Assembly: GCA_000403255.2 (NCBI GenBank)
Contig: KE159571.1
Location: forward strand, 214,250 to 278,249
From: Lachnospiraceae bacterium 3-1
Lineage (GTDB): Bacteria; Bacillota; Clostridia; Lachnospirales; Lachnospiraceae
DNA length: 64,000 nucleotides
Direction: 5' to 3'
Below are positions 43,412 to 51,868 of this stretch, one piece after another; positions within the stretch are counted from its first letter, which is position 1, and each line of letters begins with the position of its first letter. The position numbers and the translations under genes are program-made. The notes beneath the pieces were generated by a model, which saw only the letters and a list, made by a program, of their open reading frames with translations, ran no database searches and was not told the DNA's origin.

Positions 43412-44059
43412 TTAATCCAAGATAATGTATGCTCGGTCGCTATTTTTTACACCTAAAGCATTGGCCTCTTCCACGTCAATGTGCATCTCGGGAGCAAACT
43501 TATCAGACACGCGTAACAACGCATTGTCCAATATTGCGCCACGCTGACCTTCGATCTTTACCTGAACAAATTGCCCGTCATGTACACCCATACGTTCTGC
43601 AGTTACAAGATCAAGATGAATATGACGAAGAGCAGCGATAACACCTCTTTCAAGCTCCACTTCTCCTTTCGGGCCAATCACTTTTATGCCCGGCGTTCCC
43701 TCCAGCTTACCAGATTCCCGAACAGGAGGGTGTACACCAAGCACAAAACTATCACCAATGGAAATTTCTACCTGAGATTCCTTACGTAGAGGACCAAGCA
43801 CACGCACACGTTTCAATTCACCCTTTGGACCTTGGATAGTCACTGTCTCCTTAGCAGCATACTGACCTGGTTGTAAATCTTTGATTGGTGTCAATTCACT
43901 GCCAACCCCAAACAAAACATCCATTTCCGCCCGACTTAGGTGAATGTGACGGTTAGAAATACCGATAGGAACAGAACGCTCCCATTTAGATAATTCTTCT
44001 ACCACTAATTTTATTATAAGACGCAGAAACTCTTCCTGCGTGTATTGGCTTTTCTCCAC
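43412..44059 (-). CDS. pduL: PduL phosphate propanoyltransferase
   Basis: Converts acyl-CoA plus phosphate to acyl-phosphate and CoA inside the compartment, recycling CoA for PduP. 215 residues. The two zinc-binding repeats are visible as PIGISNRHIHLSRAE and VIAALRHIHLDLVTAERMG, with VHPPVRESGKLEGTPGI between. The N-terminal helix (MEKSQYTQEEFLRLIIKLVV) is a likely encapsulation peptide. GTG start after GGGAGG. The acyl-phosphate would feed an acetate/propionate kinase not present here. Confidence 0.94.
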   Translation of the reverse strand: MEKSQYTQEEFLRLIIKLVVEELSKWERSVPIGISNRHIHLSRAEMDVLFGVGSELTPIKDLQPGQYAAKETVTIQGPKGELKRVRVLGPLRKESQVEISIGDSFVLGVHPPVRESGKLEGTPGIKVIGPKGEVELERGVIAALRHIHLDLVTAERMGVHDGQFVQVKIEGQRGAILDNALLRVSDKFAPEMHIDVEEANALGVKNSDRAYIILD

Positions 44060-44074
44060 GGCTTATTCCTCCCC

Positions 44075-44350
44075 TCACAGATCCTTTGGAAGGATTCTTT
44101 CCACATCTGTGTGTGGACGCGGAATAACATGCTGTGAAACAATCTCGCCTACTTTTTCAGCGGCTGCCGCACCTGCATCCACAGATGCTTTTACTGCACC
44201 CACGTCGCCGCGGACCATTACGGTCACCAGCCCTGAACCAATCTTTTCATAACCAATCAGCGTTACATTTGCTGATTTTGTCATGGCATCGGCTGCTTCA
44301 ATAGCTCCAACAAGGCCCTTTGTCTCAATCATGCCAAGAGCTTCTCCCAT
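44075..44350 (-). CDS. pduJ: PduJ/PduA-type BMC hexamer shell protein
   Basis: About 91 residues, a single BMC domain ([40 protein letters not shown]). It is nearly identical to the PduA-like protein at 51192-51470, differing mainly at the ends, so both form the main hexamer facets. The start at 44350 has GGAGG 8 bp upstream. Calling this one PduJ and the other PduA is by position in the operon. Confidence 0.92.
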   Translation of the reverse strand: MGEALGMIETKGLVGAIEAADAMTKSANVTLIGYEKIGSGLVTVMVRGDVGAVKASVDAGAAAAEKVGEIVSQHVIPRPHTDVERILPKDL

Positions 44351-44371
44351 AACGATAACCTCCAATCTATC

Positions 44372-45184
44372 TTATTCTGTAGTCTCATTCTTATTGCTGC
44401 GCTTTCCTCCCTTGCGTCCCTTCGCAGCTCCCCGCTTGGTCTGCTTCGGAGTAGCAGGCTCCTTAAGTTCTTGTTCTGGAGAAGCTTCTCCTTCTTCTCC
44501 TTCAGAATTTCCTGCATCCTGCGCTTCCTCTGTTGGCTCTTCTATTCCTTCTGGTTCTGCTTCCTTAGAATCTATTACAGATGCTTCCCCTTCCGGCATA
44601 GAAGCCTTTTCCTCTTCTTCTATCTCCACTTCCACGTCTTCTGTCTCTGCTTCCTTAGAATCTGTTGCAGATGCTTCTGCTTCCGACACAGGAGCCTTCT
44701 CCGTCTCCTCTGTCTCTACCAGCGTTTCTGCAGGTTTGGACTCTGTTACAGATACTTCTGGATCTGAAACTGGTTGTGTTTCTTCTATTTTATTTTCTTG
44801 TCCGTCCGATTCTGCTGCCTCTTCCTCCTTCACCTTCTTTGAGCCTTTCGGTGGTGTGGGAGGTTTTGGCATATCCGATCCTTTGGAAGACTGTGCATCT
44901 CCGACAGTATCTGGATTATGCACCAGGATGTCAAGTCCGGCAGAGGGACGGGGAATCACCCGGGTACTTACCACCTGGTTCACTTTAGCGGCTGCCATCC
45001 GAGCTGCATCTACGGCAGCTTTTACTGCCCCAACATCACCTTGAACCTTAATGGTCGTCCAGCCTCCGCCTTTTGTCAGCTCATAACCGATCAGTTCTAC
45101 ATTGGCCGACTTCACTGCTGCATCTGCTGCTTCAATGCCGGCAGCCAAACCCGCTGTCTCTATGAGCCCTAAACTTTTCTTCAT
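44372..45184 (-). CDS. pduK: PduK-like BMC shell protein with a long acidic repeat tail
   Basis: 270 residues. The first 90 form a normal BMC domain ([40 protein letters not shown]). A Pro/Lys linker (PKPPTPPKGSKKVKEEE) follows, then about 110 residues very rich in Glu, Ser, Ala and Thr with three imperfect repeats of roughly 27-30 residues, and finally a basic tail (TPKQTKRGAAKGRKGGKRSN). Enterobacterial PduK also has a C-terminal extension, but there it is short and carries a possible Fe-S site. Here the tail is acidic, likely disordered, and ends with a positively charged patch, which may bind cargo, DNA/RNA or other compartments. Confidence 0.85.
   Translation of the reverse strand: MKKSLGLIETAGLAAGIEAADAAVKSANVELIGYELTKGGGWTTIKVQGDVGAVKAAVDAARMAAAKVNQVVSTRVIPRPSAGLDILVHNPDTVGDAQSSKGSDMPKPPTPPKGSKKVKEEEAAESDGQENKIEETQPVSDPEVSVTESKPAETLVETEETEKAPVSEAEASATDSKEAETEDVEVEIEEEEKASMPEGEASVIDSKEAEPEGIEEPTEEAQDAGNSEGEEGEASPEQELKEPATPKQTKRGAAKGRKGGKRSNKNETTE
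44555..44790 (-). repeat. Tandem DNA repeats coding for the PduK-like tail
   Basis: Blocks beginning TTCTGCTTCCTTAGAATCT (44555-44573) and TCTCTGCTTCCTTAGAATCT (44644-44663) recur about 90 bp apart, with a more diverged third copy from about 44725. They encode the acidic repeats. Such repeats allow length variation by slippage between strains. Confidence 0.7.
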
Positions 45185-45188
45185 GCCT

Positions 45189-45551
45189 TCACCTCCCTTC
45201 TAAAGGTTTTAATGGCAACTTTTTCACTAACCGCGCTGCATTCGCTCCTAAAATACGCGTCTTCTCTCCAGACCGAACTGAAATCTGATACAGAGGTTTC
45301 TCACGGTTTAATTTAGAAATATGTAAAACCGCTGTCTGTCTGTCCATTCCAACTCCTACTCCCAGTCGGGAAGCCTGCGCACCCTTCCACGCTAATGCCA
45401 GCGCATCTTTATTTTCTTCTGTCCAAATTTCACAAGGAATGCCCTCTTCCTCCAAGCCATAAAGTAGCTGCTGCACAGCATTTTCTGGTACATCTGAACT
45501 GCACAACACATGAACTGTAGGCTTTGTCATTACGCTTTGGGCAACATTCAT
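45189..45551 (-). CDS. pduH: PduH diol dehydratase reactivase small subunit
   Basis: 120-residue beta-type reactivase subunit, structurally like the dehydratase medium subunit and exchanged with it to release damaged cobalamin. TVHVLCSSDVPENAVQQLLY, ASRLGVGVGMDRQTAVLHIS and GANAARLVKKLPLKPL are family-like. It is 1 bp from pduG, whose product it binds. Confidence 0.93.
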   Translation of the reverse strand: MNVAQSVMTKPTVHVLCSSDVPENAVQQLLYGLEEEGIPCEIWTEENKDALALAWKGAQASRLGVGVGMDRQTAVLHISKLNREKPLYQISVRSGEKTRILGANAARLVKKLPLKPLEGR

Positions 45552-45552
45552 A

Positions 45553-47373
45553 TCAGTTCCCCCTTTCCGTCAAGGAAAGTACCAGTCCTGTTGCCACCGC
45601 GTTACGGGGACCTTCCGTTCCACGGATATTACCACGGCCCGCCACAACTTTATACTGTGAAAGTGCGTCCGTAACCATCTGCGGCACCTCAAAATCCAAA
45701 GCAGAACCACCTACCAGTACAACAAACTGAATATCACGAACATTGCCTGTAGGACTAACCCTGGCCAACGCCCGCAAAGCATTTGTTACAAATACCTTCT
45801 GCTTCGCCTGACGTCTGATAAGACGAATTTTTTCCATGGACCAGTCACCCTCTAAAGGAATCATATTGCCCTCCTTTAGTATGACTGTTTTAGCAAAAAT
45901 ATTAGGATCCAGTGGTTCAGAGAAAAACTCCACTGTTCCATTTTCATGCCGAATATGGAAAAAACTTTCCACTTTAGCTAATGGATATTTCTTCACATCT
46001 TCTGCAATATCAAAACTATCTAAACCCATCTCCGACTGAATCAGAAGCGTTACCATATTACCTGCGCCTGCCAGATGGATCGAATGGATTTCCCCTTCTT
46101 TATTAATAATTGATGCATCCGTAGAACCTGCACCCATATCCAAAATAGCTAAGGGCTTATTGGTGCCCGGTGTCGTCAACGCCCCCCGAATCGCCATGTC
46201 AGCCTCTACGCCCCCAACCTGGACTGGAATATTAATCTGTTCAGAAAATTCCTTGGCAATTGCTTCCATCTGTAGACGGTCAGCTTTCACCATGGCAGCA
46301 ATGCCCACTGCATTTTCCTGTGAAAACTCATTGGCAAGGCCACCCTGGACCTTCTGTGGCGTAAATGTATCTACTGCCAATAAATCCTGAATATGAATAT
46401 CTTTTGGATGCTGTTTCGTTAGATTCGCCATGACCTGACGGACCTTCTCTAACATGCCGCCTGCGTTTGTCCCTGGCTCTCCTCGGACATCCTCCAGGAC
46501 AGGAAGAGATTCCACGGCCTGCATAATTTTTTCGCCCCCAGCATCTACATCTACTTTTACTGTCCGGTTCTGTCCATAAAATTCAATCATGCCTGCCGGG
46601 ATTTTTCGCTCTTTGACATCACCTGCAGGAGTTTTAATTACCACAGCAGAACGGTTACCAATCAATGCACGAGCAATAGGAACCACCTGCCGCGTCTCTT
46701 CCGAAGACAATCCAAAAAGCGTTGCAATCCCATATGGATTAGAGAGTACTTCCACCACGCCGCCTACACCAGCAACTTCCACTGCTGAGCGCATGCCTAT
46801 AGGAACTTTATCCACCAAAGCCACTTCATCCACAATGGGAATTTTATGATTTAGACGATTGTGAATCAGTACACCATCATCCCGCTGAACAATCGCTGCT
46901 GTCACCTGTCGTGTTCCCGTAGAACCTTCATTGATCAATCTTGCAGCATCTTCAAAATCTACGCTGGCAGGTATTACTACAATGTAGTCTTTTCCTCCTG
47001 CCGCTGCAGCAAGCTGCGTGATTAGAATGGTCTCTCCTACGCCAACGCCCATACCGCCAGGCGTAGAAGGATTATGTCCAATCATCGTAGATTCTGTGAT
47101 GATGGTCTCCGTAATGGTCTCCATAGCTACGTCGCCGATAACTGGAGCCGCCTCATTCAGACAAACTTGTGAGAGCTCTGTTATCTCAATGCCCACCTTT
47201 TCCATTGCATTGGTCAAGGAATGGACCACGCCATTGATGTTCTGCCGGGTTCCTTTGATACCTGTTGTGGGTACTGTGCCGCTGGCTAAAAATTCTACTT
47301 TATTTCCTTCAATTCTTGCCAGAGCTGTTTCTGTTGTCGCATTTCCGATATCAATGCCTGCAACAATTTTCAT
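45553..47373 (-). CDS. pduG: PduG diol dehydratase reactivase large subunit
   Basis: ATP-dependent reactivase that frees inactivated cobalamin from PduCDE. About 606 residues with an Hsp70-like ATPase core: VAGIDIGNATTETALARIEG at the N-terminus, LDMGAGSTDASIINKEG near residue 410 and VVLVGGSALDFEVPQMVTDA near the end. The start at 47373 (MKIVAG) follows GGGAGG; a GTG/ATG further up is less likely. Typical length. Confidence 0.95.
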   Translation of the reverse strand: MKIVAGIDIGNATTETALARIEGNKVEFLASGTVPTTGIKGTRQNINGVVHSLTNAMEKVGIEITELSQVCLNEAAPVIGDVAMETITETIITESTMIGHNPSTPGGMGVGVGETILITQLAAAAGGKDYIVVIPASVDFEDAARLINEGSTGTRQVTAAIVQRDDGVLIHNRLNHKIPIVDEVALVDKVPIGMRSAVEVAGVGGVVEVLSNPYGIATLFGLSSEETRQVVPIARALIGNRSAVVIKTPAGDVKERKIPAGMIEFYGQNRTVKVDVDAGGEKIMQAVESLPVLEDVRGEPGTNAGGMLEKVRQVMANLTKQHPKDIHIQDLLAVDTFTPQKVQGGLANEFSQENAVGIAAMVKADRLQMEAIAKEFSEQINIPVQVGGVEADMAIRGALTTPGTNKPLAILDMGAGSTDASIINKEGEIHSIHLAGAGNMVTLLIQSEMGLDSFDIAEDVKKYPLAKVESFFHIRHENGTVEFFSEPLDPNIFAKTVILKEGNMIPLEGDWSMEKIRLIRRQAKQKVFVTNALRALARVSPTGNVRDIQFVVLVGGSALDFEVPQMVTDALSQYKVVAGRGNIRGTEGPRNAVATGLVLSLTERGN

Positions 47374-47400
47374 AGTGGAACCTCCCAACTTTGCAGAATC

Positions 47401-47910
47401 TTAGAATTTCTTCAACCTGCCTCGCTGTTCATAAACATCAGCCGCTTCACGTACAAGGGTTGCTGCTGCTTTTGCACCATACTTTTGATCCAATTCATTT
47501 GCAATATCAATCAAATCCTGTTTACTTGAACGGTAAGGACGCAATGCATTGTAAATCTCCAACAAACGATCATCTGGTACAGCAATCAACTCGGCTGCAC
47601 GACGCAAATTTCCTGCAAATGCTTCACGGTTTACAGACTCGGCTACCTGAGCCTGCATTTCCAAGGTTTCTGGAGAAATACGCATATCATCTGCGGTAAG
47701 TTCACCGGAAATTACCTTATCATAACTTAAAGAAGTGAAAGGCTTGCCGGTAGGTGTTTTAATCTTATCAGCCATATTCTCAGCAAGAGGATAATTATTG
47801 GCTGTAACCTTGCCGCCAGTAAAAGCAGCAGGTGTTGGTGCAGATCCGCCATTCTTCATGGCCTGCATCACTTGTTCTACAATCTGTTCCATCAAACGTT
47901 CCTGATCCAT
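47401..47910 (-). CDS. pduE: PduE diol dehydratase small subunit
   Basis: About 169 residues. YPLAENMADKIKTPTGKPF then LSYDKVISGELTADDMRISP is the family core. The N-terminal helix MDQERLMEQIVEQVMQAM is a probable encapsulation or association peptide. Start at 47910 with AGGAGG just upstream. It follows pduD at 14 bp. Completes the alpha2-beta2-gamma2 dehydratase. Confidence 0.95.
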   Translation of the reverse strand: MDQERLMEQIVEQVMQAMKNGGSAPTPAAFTGGKVTANNYPLAENMADKIKTPTGKPFTSLSYDKVISGELTADDMRISPETLEMQAQVAESVNREAFAGNLRRAAELIAVPDDRLLEIYNALRPYRSSKQDLIDIANELDQKYGAKAAATLVREAADVYEQRGRLKKF

Positions 47911-47924
47911 TATTCTACCTCCTT

Positions 47925-48584
47925 TCACTGAAATGAAACTGTCACAGCCTGTGGCCGTTTATCGTTATCAACATGTTCGGTCTCTTTGATATGTAATAAC
48001 GCTGCAATTGCCTGATAGGTAGGACGAGCCATCTGGTCATTACGAACTGGTACTGGCGTAGGAGCCTCACCCTTTGCATATTTCGCAGCGTTTTTCCCAA
48101 TCTGACGGAATGTGTCCATTTCAATCAACGGAGCCTGTGAAAACAGTTCCAGGTTACTAAGAGGTGGAAGATCCTTCTGATGGATTACCGTAGTACCCTT
48201 AGACTGGATACCGATGCCGACACCTGAACCAGAATATTCTGCTGCATCATGTGCAATAAAGCAAACATCGGAGGTGCGGTATACACGTACCACACGCCAT
48301 TTCAATCCTTCCTCTTCGATACCAGCAATAATTTCACGCAACACCTTATCATGGGGCTGATGAATGATAGTTTCTTTCTGATATACGCCAAAAGCTGGAG
48401 CCAATCCAATTACAACCTCATCTGGAGCCACACCCTTTGGTGCATCTCCCTGTTCCGTCAAAGTCATCTTGCCTGCTGCAAGCTGGGTTGCAGGTACAGA
48501 CGCTGCTGCTGGAGCTGTCTGGCCAGCCATTTCTTTAACTACTTCTGCAATGACACTACGTAGTGTTTTTTCGTCAAAAGTCAT
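47925..48584 (-). CDS. pduD: PduD diol dehydratase medium subunit
   Basis: 219 residues. [20 protein letters not shown], then [19 protein letters not shown], is the cobalamin-contacting fold shared with PduH. The first 20 residues ([20 protein letters not shown]) form the amphipathic encapsulation helix known for PduD, followed by an Ala/Pro-rich linker. Start ATG with AGGAGG upstream. Confidence 0.95.
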   Translation of the reverse strand: MTFDEKTLRSVIAEVVKEMAGQTAPAAASVPATQLAAGKMTLTEQGDAPKGVAPDEVVIGLAPAFGVYQKETIIHQPHDKVLREIIAGIEEEGLKWRVVRVYRTSDVCFIAHDAAEYSGSGVGIGIQSKGTTVIHQKDLPPLSNLELFSQAPLIEMDTFRQIGKNAAKYAKGEAPTPVPVRNDQMARPTYQAIAALLHIKETEHVDNDKRPQAVTVSFQ

Positions 48585-48603
48585 TCTCTGTCACACCTCC
48601 TTC

Positions 48604-50265
48604 TTAAATATCTTCCGGCCGGATGGCATTCGGGATATCGCTAATCTGTTTCCATCTCTCTTCGCTGATTTGGTAACCAGTCATTGGTCCATGATAATCG
48701 TTTGGTGCATTAACAGCAGACAATACATGGAAATTATCTCCAAAGATGGAAGCTGTGTGCAGATAGTCACCTGCCACTTTCTGGCGAAGCATGTTATATA
48801 TATTCTGCGCTACATCTGGGAATCCAGCTTTGTCAAGAGCCTTAACAAAATCAACTCCTGTTACATTGCGCGCCATCATATCTTCAATAGCCTTCAAATC
48901 TTCGTTTACGTTACGATCTGGCATATCATTAGATCCATTTGCATAAGTAGCTGCTTCTACTTCTGCATCTGTAATAGGTGGAAGACCCAATTCACGGAAC
49001 AAGCCCTGAAGAGCACGAGCTGCTTTATTACGAGCTTTGAGAACATCATCTTCACGTACAGGCTGCAAACCACCATCAATCTTCATATCACGCTGGATAA
49101 TATTCCAGTCATCATAATCCTCTGCATCCCAGTTGGAGCCAGCGAACATATTATCATAGTTCGGTGTAGCAGAATAACCGGAGCAGATATAATCTGTACC
49201 AGAGAAGAACTGTGGTACACTACGAGCCACACGACGCAGATCAGAATGAGTAAAGGTCTGGTCATTGGATGTGGTGGATTCAAGATCCAGCAACATAGCA
49301 ATCAAGTTCTCTGCTGCGATTGCACGGATACCACCTGGCACTGCTGCAGGTACACCTACACATGATACGGAACCATTCTGTGTTCCCTGTACGCCTGCAC
49401 CCTTGGTAACAGCAAGACAACGTGCTTCCAGATACAGCATAGATTTGCCTTCTGCATAACCCATCTGAACTTCAGAACCTGTACCAGAAGTAAAACGCAT
49501 TTTCAAACCACGACTTGCATAGCAGCTTGCCAAAAACGCTTTTGAATAAGGTGTATCATCACCATCCATAAATACTGGCTCTGTACCATATACAGAAATT
49601 GTCTCAGCATATGTAGTGAAACCACGCATACCAAGCAACAGCTCTGTAGCTTCTTCCAAAGCACACTGTGTCATAACACCGGGACGTCCTACCTGAGCGC
49701 CTACCATAATAGCAATTGCATTAAATGGTGCATAACGAGCGATACCAACAGTTGTCTCCATCTCTGCAAATCCACGTACGCCAGCCTCTGCTGCGTCTGC
49801 TGCAATCTGAACAGGATTATCCTTTACGTTTGTAACATGACACTGGTTTGCAGGCATCAGGCGGGCACGCATCTTTGTCATACCCATCATGATTTCTACG
49901 ATTGTCATCTTTCCTACAACCTCAGTTAATTTTGCAGGTGTAATGGAAAGTGTAATATCAAGAATTTCCTGACGTGAAACATTGATATCTACAATCTTAC
50001 GTGCAATTTCCAAGGAATCCAATGCCATAGCCTTCTCTGCATTTTCCAAGCGGATTGCATGATCTGCAATAAAGGTGTCTAACATATCAAAATCAGCGCG
50101 GCATTTTCCATCTAATTCTGTTACGCGCCCATTTTCAATCTTGATACTGGGAGTCGGGTCGAAAGGACTATTCATAGCAATCAGACCAACTTCCGGCCAC
50201 TCCTTAACGTAACCATCCTTATTTACCGGACGGTTCGCCAAAACTTCAAAACGTTTTGATTTCAT
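48604..50265 (-). CDS. pduC: PduC diol/glycerol dehydratase large (catalytic) subunit
   Basis: Adenosylcobalamin-dependent radical enzyme turning 1,2-propanediol into propionaldehyde (or glycerol into 3-hydroxypropionaldehyde). 553 residues, TIM-barrel. MKSKRFEVLANRPVNKDGYV at the N-terminus, RARLMPANQCHVTNVKDNPV and TSGTGSEVQMGYAEGKSML contain residues that bind substrate, K+ and Ca2+ in the family. Glycerol and propanediol enzymes are too similar to separate by eye. The pdu context favours propanediol, but both may be used. Confidence 0.96.
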   Translation of the reverse strand: MKSKRFEVLANRPVNKDGYVKEWPEVGLIAMNSPFDPTPSIKIENGRVTELDGKCRADFDMLDTFIADHAIRLENAEKAMALDSLEIARKIVDINVSRQEILDITLSITPAKLTEVVGKMTIVEIMMGMTKMRARLMPANQCHVTNVKDNPVQIAADAAEAGVRGFAEMETTVGIARYAPFNAIAIMVGAQVGRPGVMTQCALEEATELLLGMRGFTTYAETISVYGTEPVFMDGDDTPYSKAFLASCYASRGLKMRFTSGTGSEVQMGYAEGKSMLYLEARCLAVTKGAGVQGTQNGSVSCVGVPAAVPGGIRAIAAENLIAMLLDLESTTSNDQTFTHSDLRRVARSVPQFFSGTDYICSGYSATPNYDNMFAGSNWDAEDYDDWNIIQRDMKIDGGLQPVREDDVLKARNKAARALQGLFRELGLPPITDAEVEAATYANGSNDMPDRNVNEDLKAIEDMMARNVTGVDFVKALDKAGFPDVAQNIYNMLRQKVAGDYLHTASIFGDNFHVLSAVNAPNDYHGPMTGYQISEERWKQISDIPNAIRPEDI

Positions 50266-50286
50266 AGTTTTACGGCTCCTTCCTGA

Positions 50287-51099
50287 TTAAAGAATATAAG
50301 GGGTAGTGGTTGATTTCAGTTCTTCATCCGGCTCCAAAGTCTTCAGCAACTGAAGTCCTACATCACGAGCTGCAATAATTGCCTGCTTAACTGCTCCAGA
50401 ATCACCAGAGAAGAAATAATTCACTTCGTTAGAGAAGCTGGTTCCACCATTGCCTGGTGTTGCAAGGGTTACAGCATCAATAGTTGCTGCTTTAGAAGCT
50501 GCATCGGCCAAAACTACTCCAATACCTGCCGGCGCACCTACTGTAATACCAAATGCTTTTCCAAGAGGCGCACCCCAAACTTTATTCAATACATGGGAAG
50601 CACGAGCGCTATACTGGAATTCCAAATGTCCAGCGCTGTTACCGTAAACATCACCCATTGTACGTGGAATTTCACGTAAACAAACTTCTACTGCACGACG
50701 AGCATCCGATACATCCTCAGCTCCAAAAATAATCAAAGAACCGTGACCTGCTCCTCCTTCAGTGTCACGCGGGCACTCTACCAGAAGACATTCACTGTTG
50801 GTTGCTTTTACTGCTTCATCAGCCGCAAAAATCTGTGGACCTGCTCCTACACGGTCACTAATAATACCGATCGCACGGTACTTTGGATCAATTTTAAGCG
50901 CTTCGTGAACCTGATGGTCAACGTTTGCAATTACCAAACCGATTGTATGTCCCATTGCTGTACCTACAAATTCTGTCAGGTTGCAAGCTGGTGCACTAGC
51001 CGCAGGCTCACAGCATGTTTCTGGTGCAGGAGAAGCTGCAACAGCGGCGCCAAGCCTTTTCATAACTTCTTCCACGATGTTGTTGTTCAATTCATCCAT
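50287..51099 (-). CDS. pduB: PduB tandem-BMC trimer shell protein
   Basis: About 270 residues with two BMC domains (EFVGTAMGHTIGLVIANVDH; YFFSGDSGAVKQAIIAARDV). The N-terminal extension MDELNNNIVEEVMKRLGAAV is a helix known in PduB to connect cargo to the shell. Start at 51099, 7-8 bp after GGAGGG. Lies between pduA and pduC, as in Salmonella. Confidence 0.95.
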   Translation of the reverse strand: MDELNNNIVEEVMKRLGAAVAASPAPETCCEPAASAPACNLTEFVGTAMGHTIGLVIANVDHQVHEALKIDPKYRAIGIISDRVGAGPQIFAADEAVKATNSECLLVECPRDTEGGAGHGSLIIFGAEDVSDARRAVEVCLREIPRTMGDVYGNSAGHLEFQYSARASHVLNKVWGAPLGKAFGITVGAPAGIGVVLADAASKAATIDAVTLATPGNGGTSFSNEVNYFFSGDSGAVKQAIIAARDVGLQLLKTLEPDEELKSTTTPYIL

Positions 51100-51191
51100 G
51101 TGTTTTCCCTCCAATAATAATTTTTTTGCTTATTTAGCATTCTCACAAAGGTGGTGGGTTTCCTCCAAAATCCCTATTAAACTTCCGTAGC

Positions 51192-51470
51192 TTATTCCAT
51201 ATGAGGAAGGATCTTCTCCACATCCGTATGTGGTCTTGGGATTACGTGGCAGGAAACAACTGTTCCGACTTTTTCAGCGGCAATAGAGCCAGCATCTACA
51301 GACGCTTTCACTGCGCCTACATCACCACGTACCATTACAGTAACCAAGCCGGACCCGATCTTTTCATAGCCGACCAAGGCAACATTTGCAGACTTAACCA
51401 TGGCATCAGCAGCCTCAATAGCGCCAACCAAACCTTTTGTCTCCACCATACCAAGGGCTTCTTTTTGCAT
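51192..51470 (-). CDS. pduA: PduA BMC hexamer shell protein (first gene of operon)
   Basis: About 92 residues, single BMC domain ([40 protein letters not shown]; ending [13 protein letters not shown]). Its KIGSGLVT segment lines the central pore through which diol enters. The ATG at 51470 is preceded by AAGGAGGAATCAAA. It heads the roughly 15-kb pdu operon, 135 bp downstream of the promoter/operator region. Confidence 0.95.
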   Translation of the reverse strand: MQKEALGMVETKGLVGAIEAADAMVKSANVALVGYEKIGSGLVTVMVRGDVGAVKASVDAGSIAAEKVGTVVSCHVIPRPHTDVEKILPHME

Positions 51471-51605
51471 TTTGATTCCTCCTTGTAATATTCTGCAGCG
51501 TATCCGGCAATCCCTATATTCCCACTCTCTGATTCCAATCTTCAGCAACTCGCTAAAACAGATTGCGGGATACGCATACAATTGGTTAACTTGTTGCTAT
51601 TTTTT

Positions 51606-51659
51606 ATTATACTAAAAGCTGGCTTGTACTTTCTTGTCATAATCAGAGACTTTTTTGTC
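51606..51659 (-). promoter_or_regulatory. pdu operon promoter with two direct-repeat activator sites
   Basis: On the minus strand a perfect TATAAT (51611-51606) has no recognisable -35 at 16-18 bp. Instead GACAAGAAAGT (51638-51628) occupies that place, and a near-identical GACAAAAAAGT (51659-51649) lies exactly 21 bp further upstream. Two direct repeats two helical turns apart, with the nearer one over the -35, is the usual layout for an AraC-family class II activator. The AraC-type regulator at 53053-54114 is the obvious candidate. Confidence 0.6.
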
Positions 51660-51745
51660 TGATGCTTTGTTTGATTTGCACAATTACTTTTTCTACATAA
51701 AACGTCATTTCTAAACTTAATAGATAGATTGGAAAAATATAATAA

Positions 51746-51789
51746 CAAACCGTCCAAGTCCCTCATGAATAAGGGACTTGGACGGTTTG
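51746..51789 (-). terminator. Strong hairpin downstream of pduQ
   Basis: A perfect 18-bp inverted repeat, CAAACCGTCCAAGTCCCT at 51746-51763 and its complement at 51772-51789, with an 8-nt loop. On the minus strand it is followed by TTATTATATTTTTCC. It should end the sensor-regulator-pduQ transcript before the pdu promoter. A small GTCAC-GCA-GTGAC hairpin lies at 51804-51816; the rest of 51790-51868 is unremarkable. Confidence 0.7.
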
Positions 51790-51868
51790 CTGCGCCGAGT
51801 GGGGTCACGCAGTGACATCTTCTACTGGCATAAGTGTTCATATTATTTTTTATCTAGGATTTTCTAAA

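Noticed and set aside
44283-45044. 253-codon plus-strand frame opposite the PduK-like and PduJ-like genes
   Set aside because: It mirrors the Glu-rich repeats as Ser/Ala-rich low-complexity sequence, lacks a ribosome binding site and covers real BMC genes on the other strand.
48469-49365. 298-codon plus-strand frame opposite pduC and pduD
   Set aside because: Cysteine/Ile/Ser-rich composition without domains, antisense to certain genes.
51804-51816. GTCAC-GCA-GTGAC mini-hairpin downstream of pduQ
   Set aside because: Five base pairs only, with no U-tract; the strong 18-bp hairpin next to it explains termination.
51542-51841. Minus-strand frame upstream of pduA
   Set aside because: It spans the terminator hairpin, operator and promoter, so it is non-coding.
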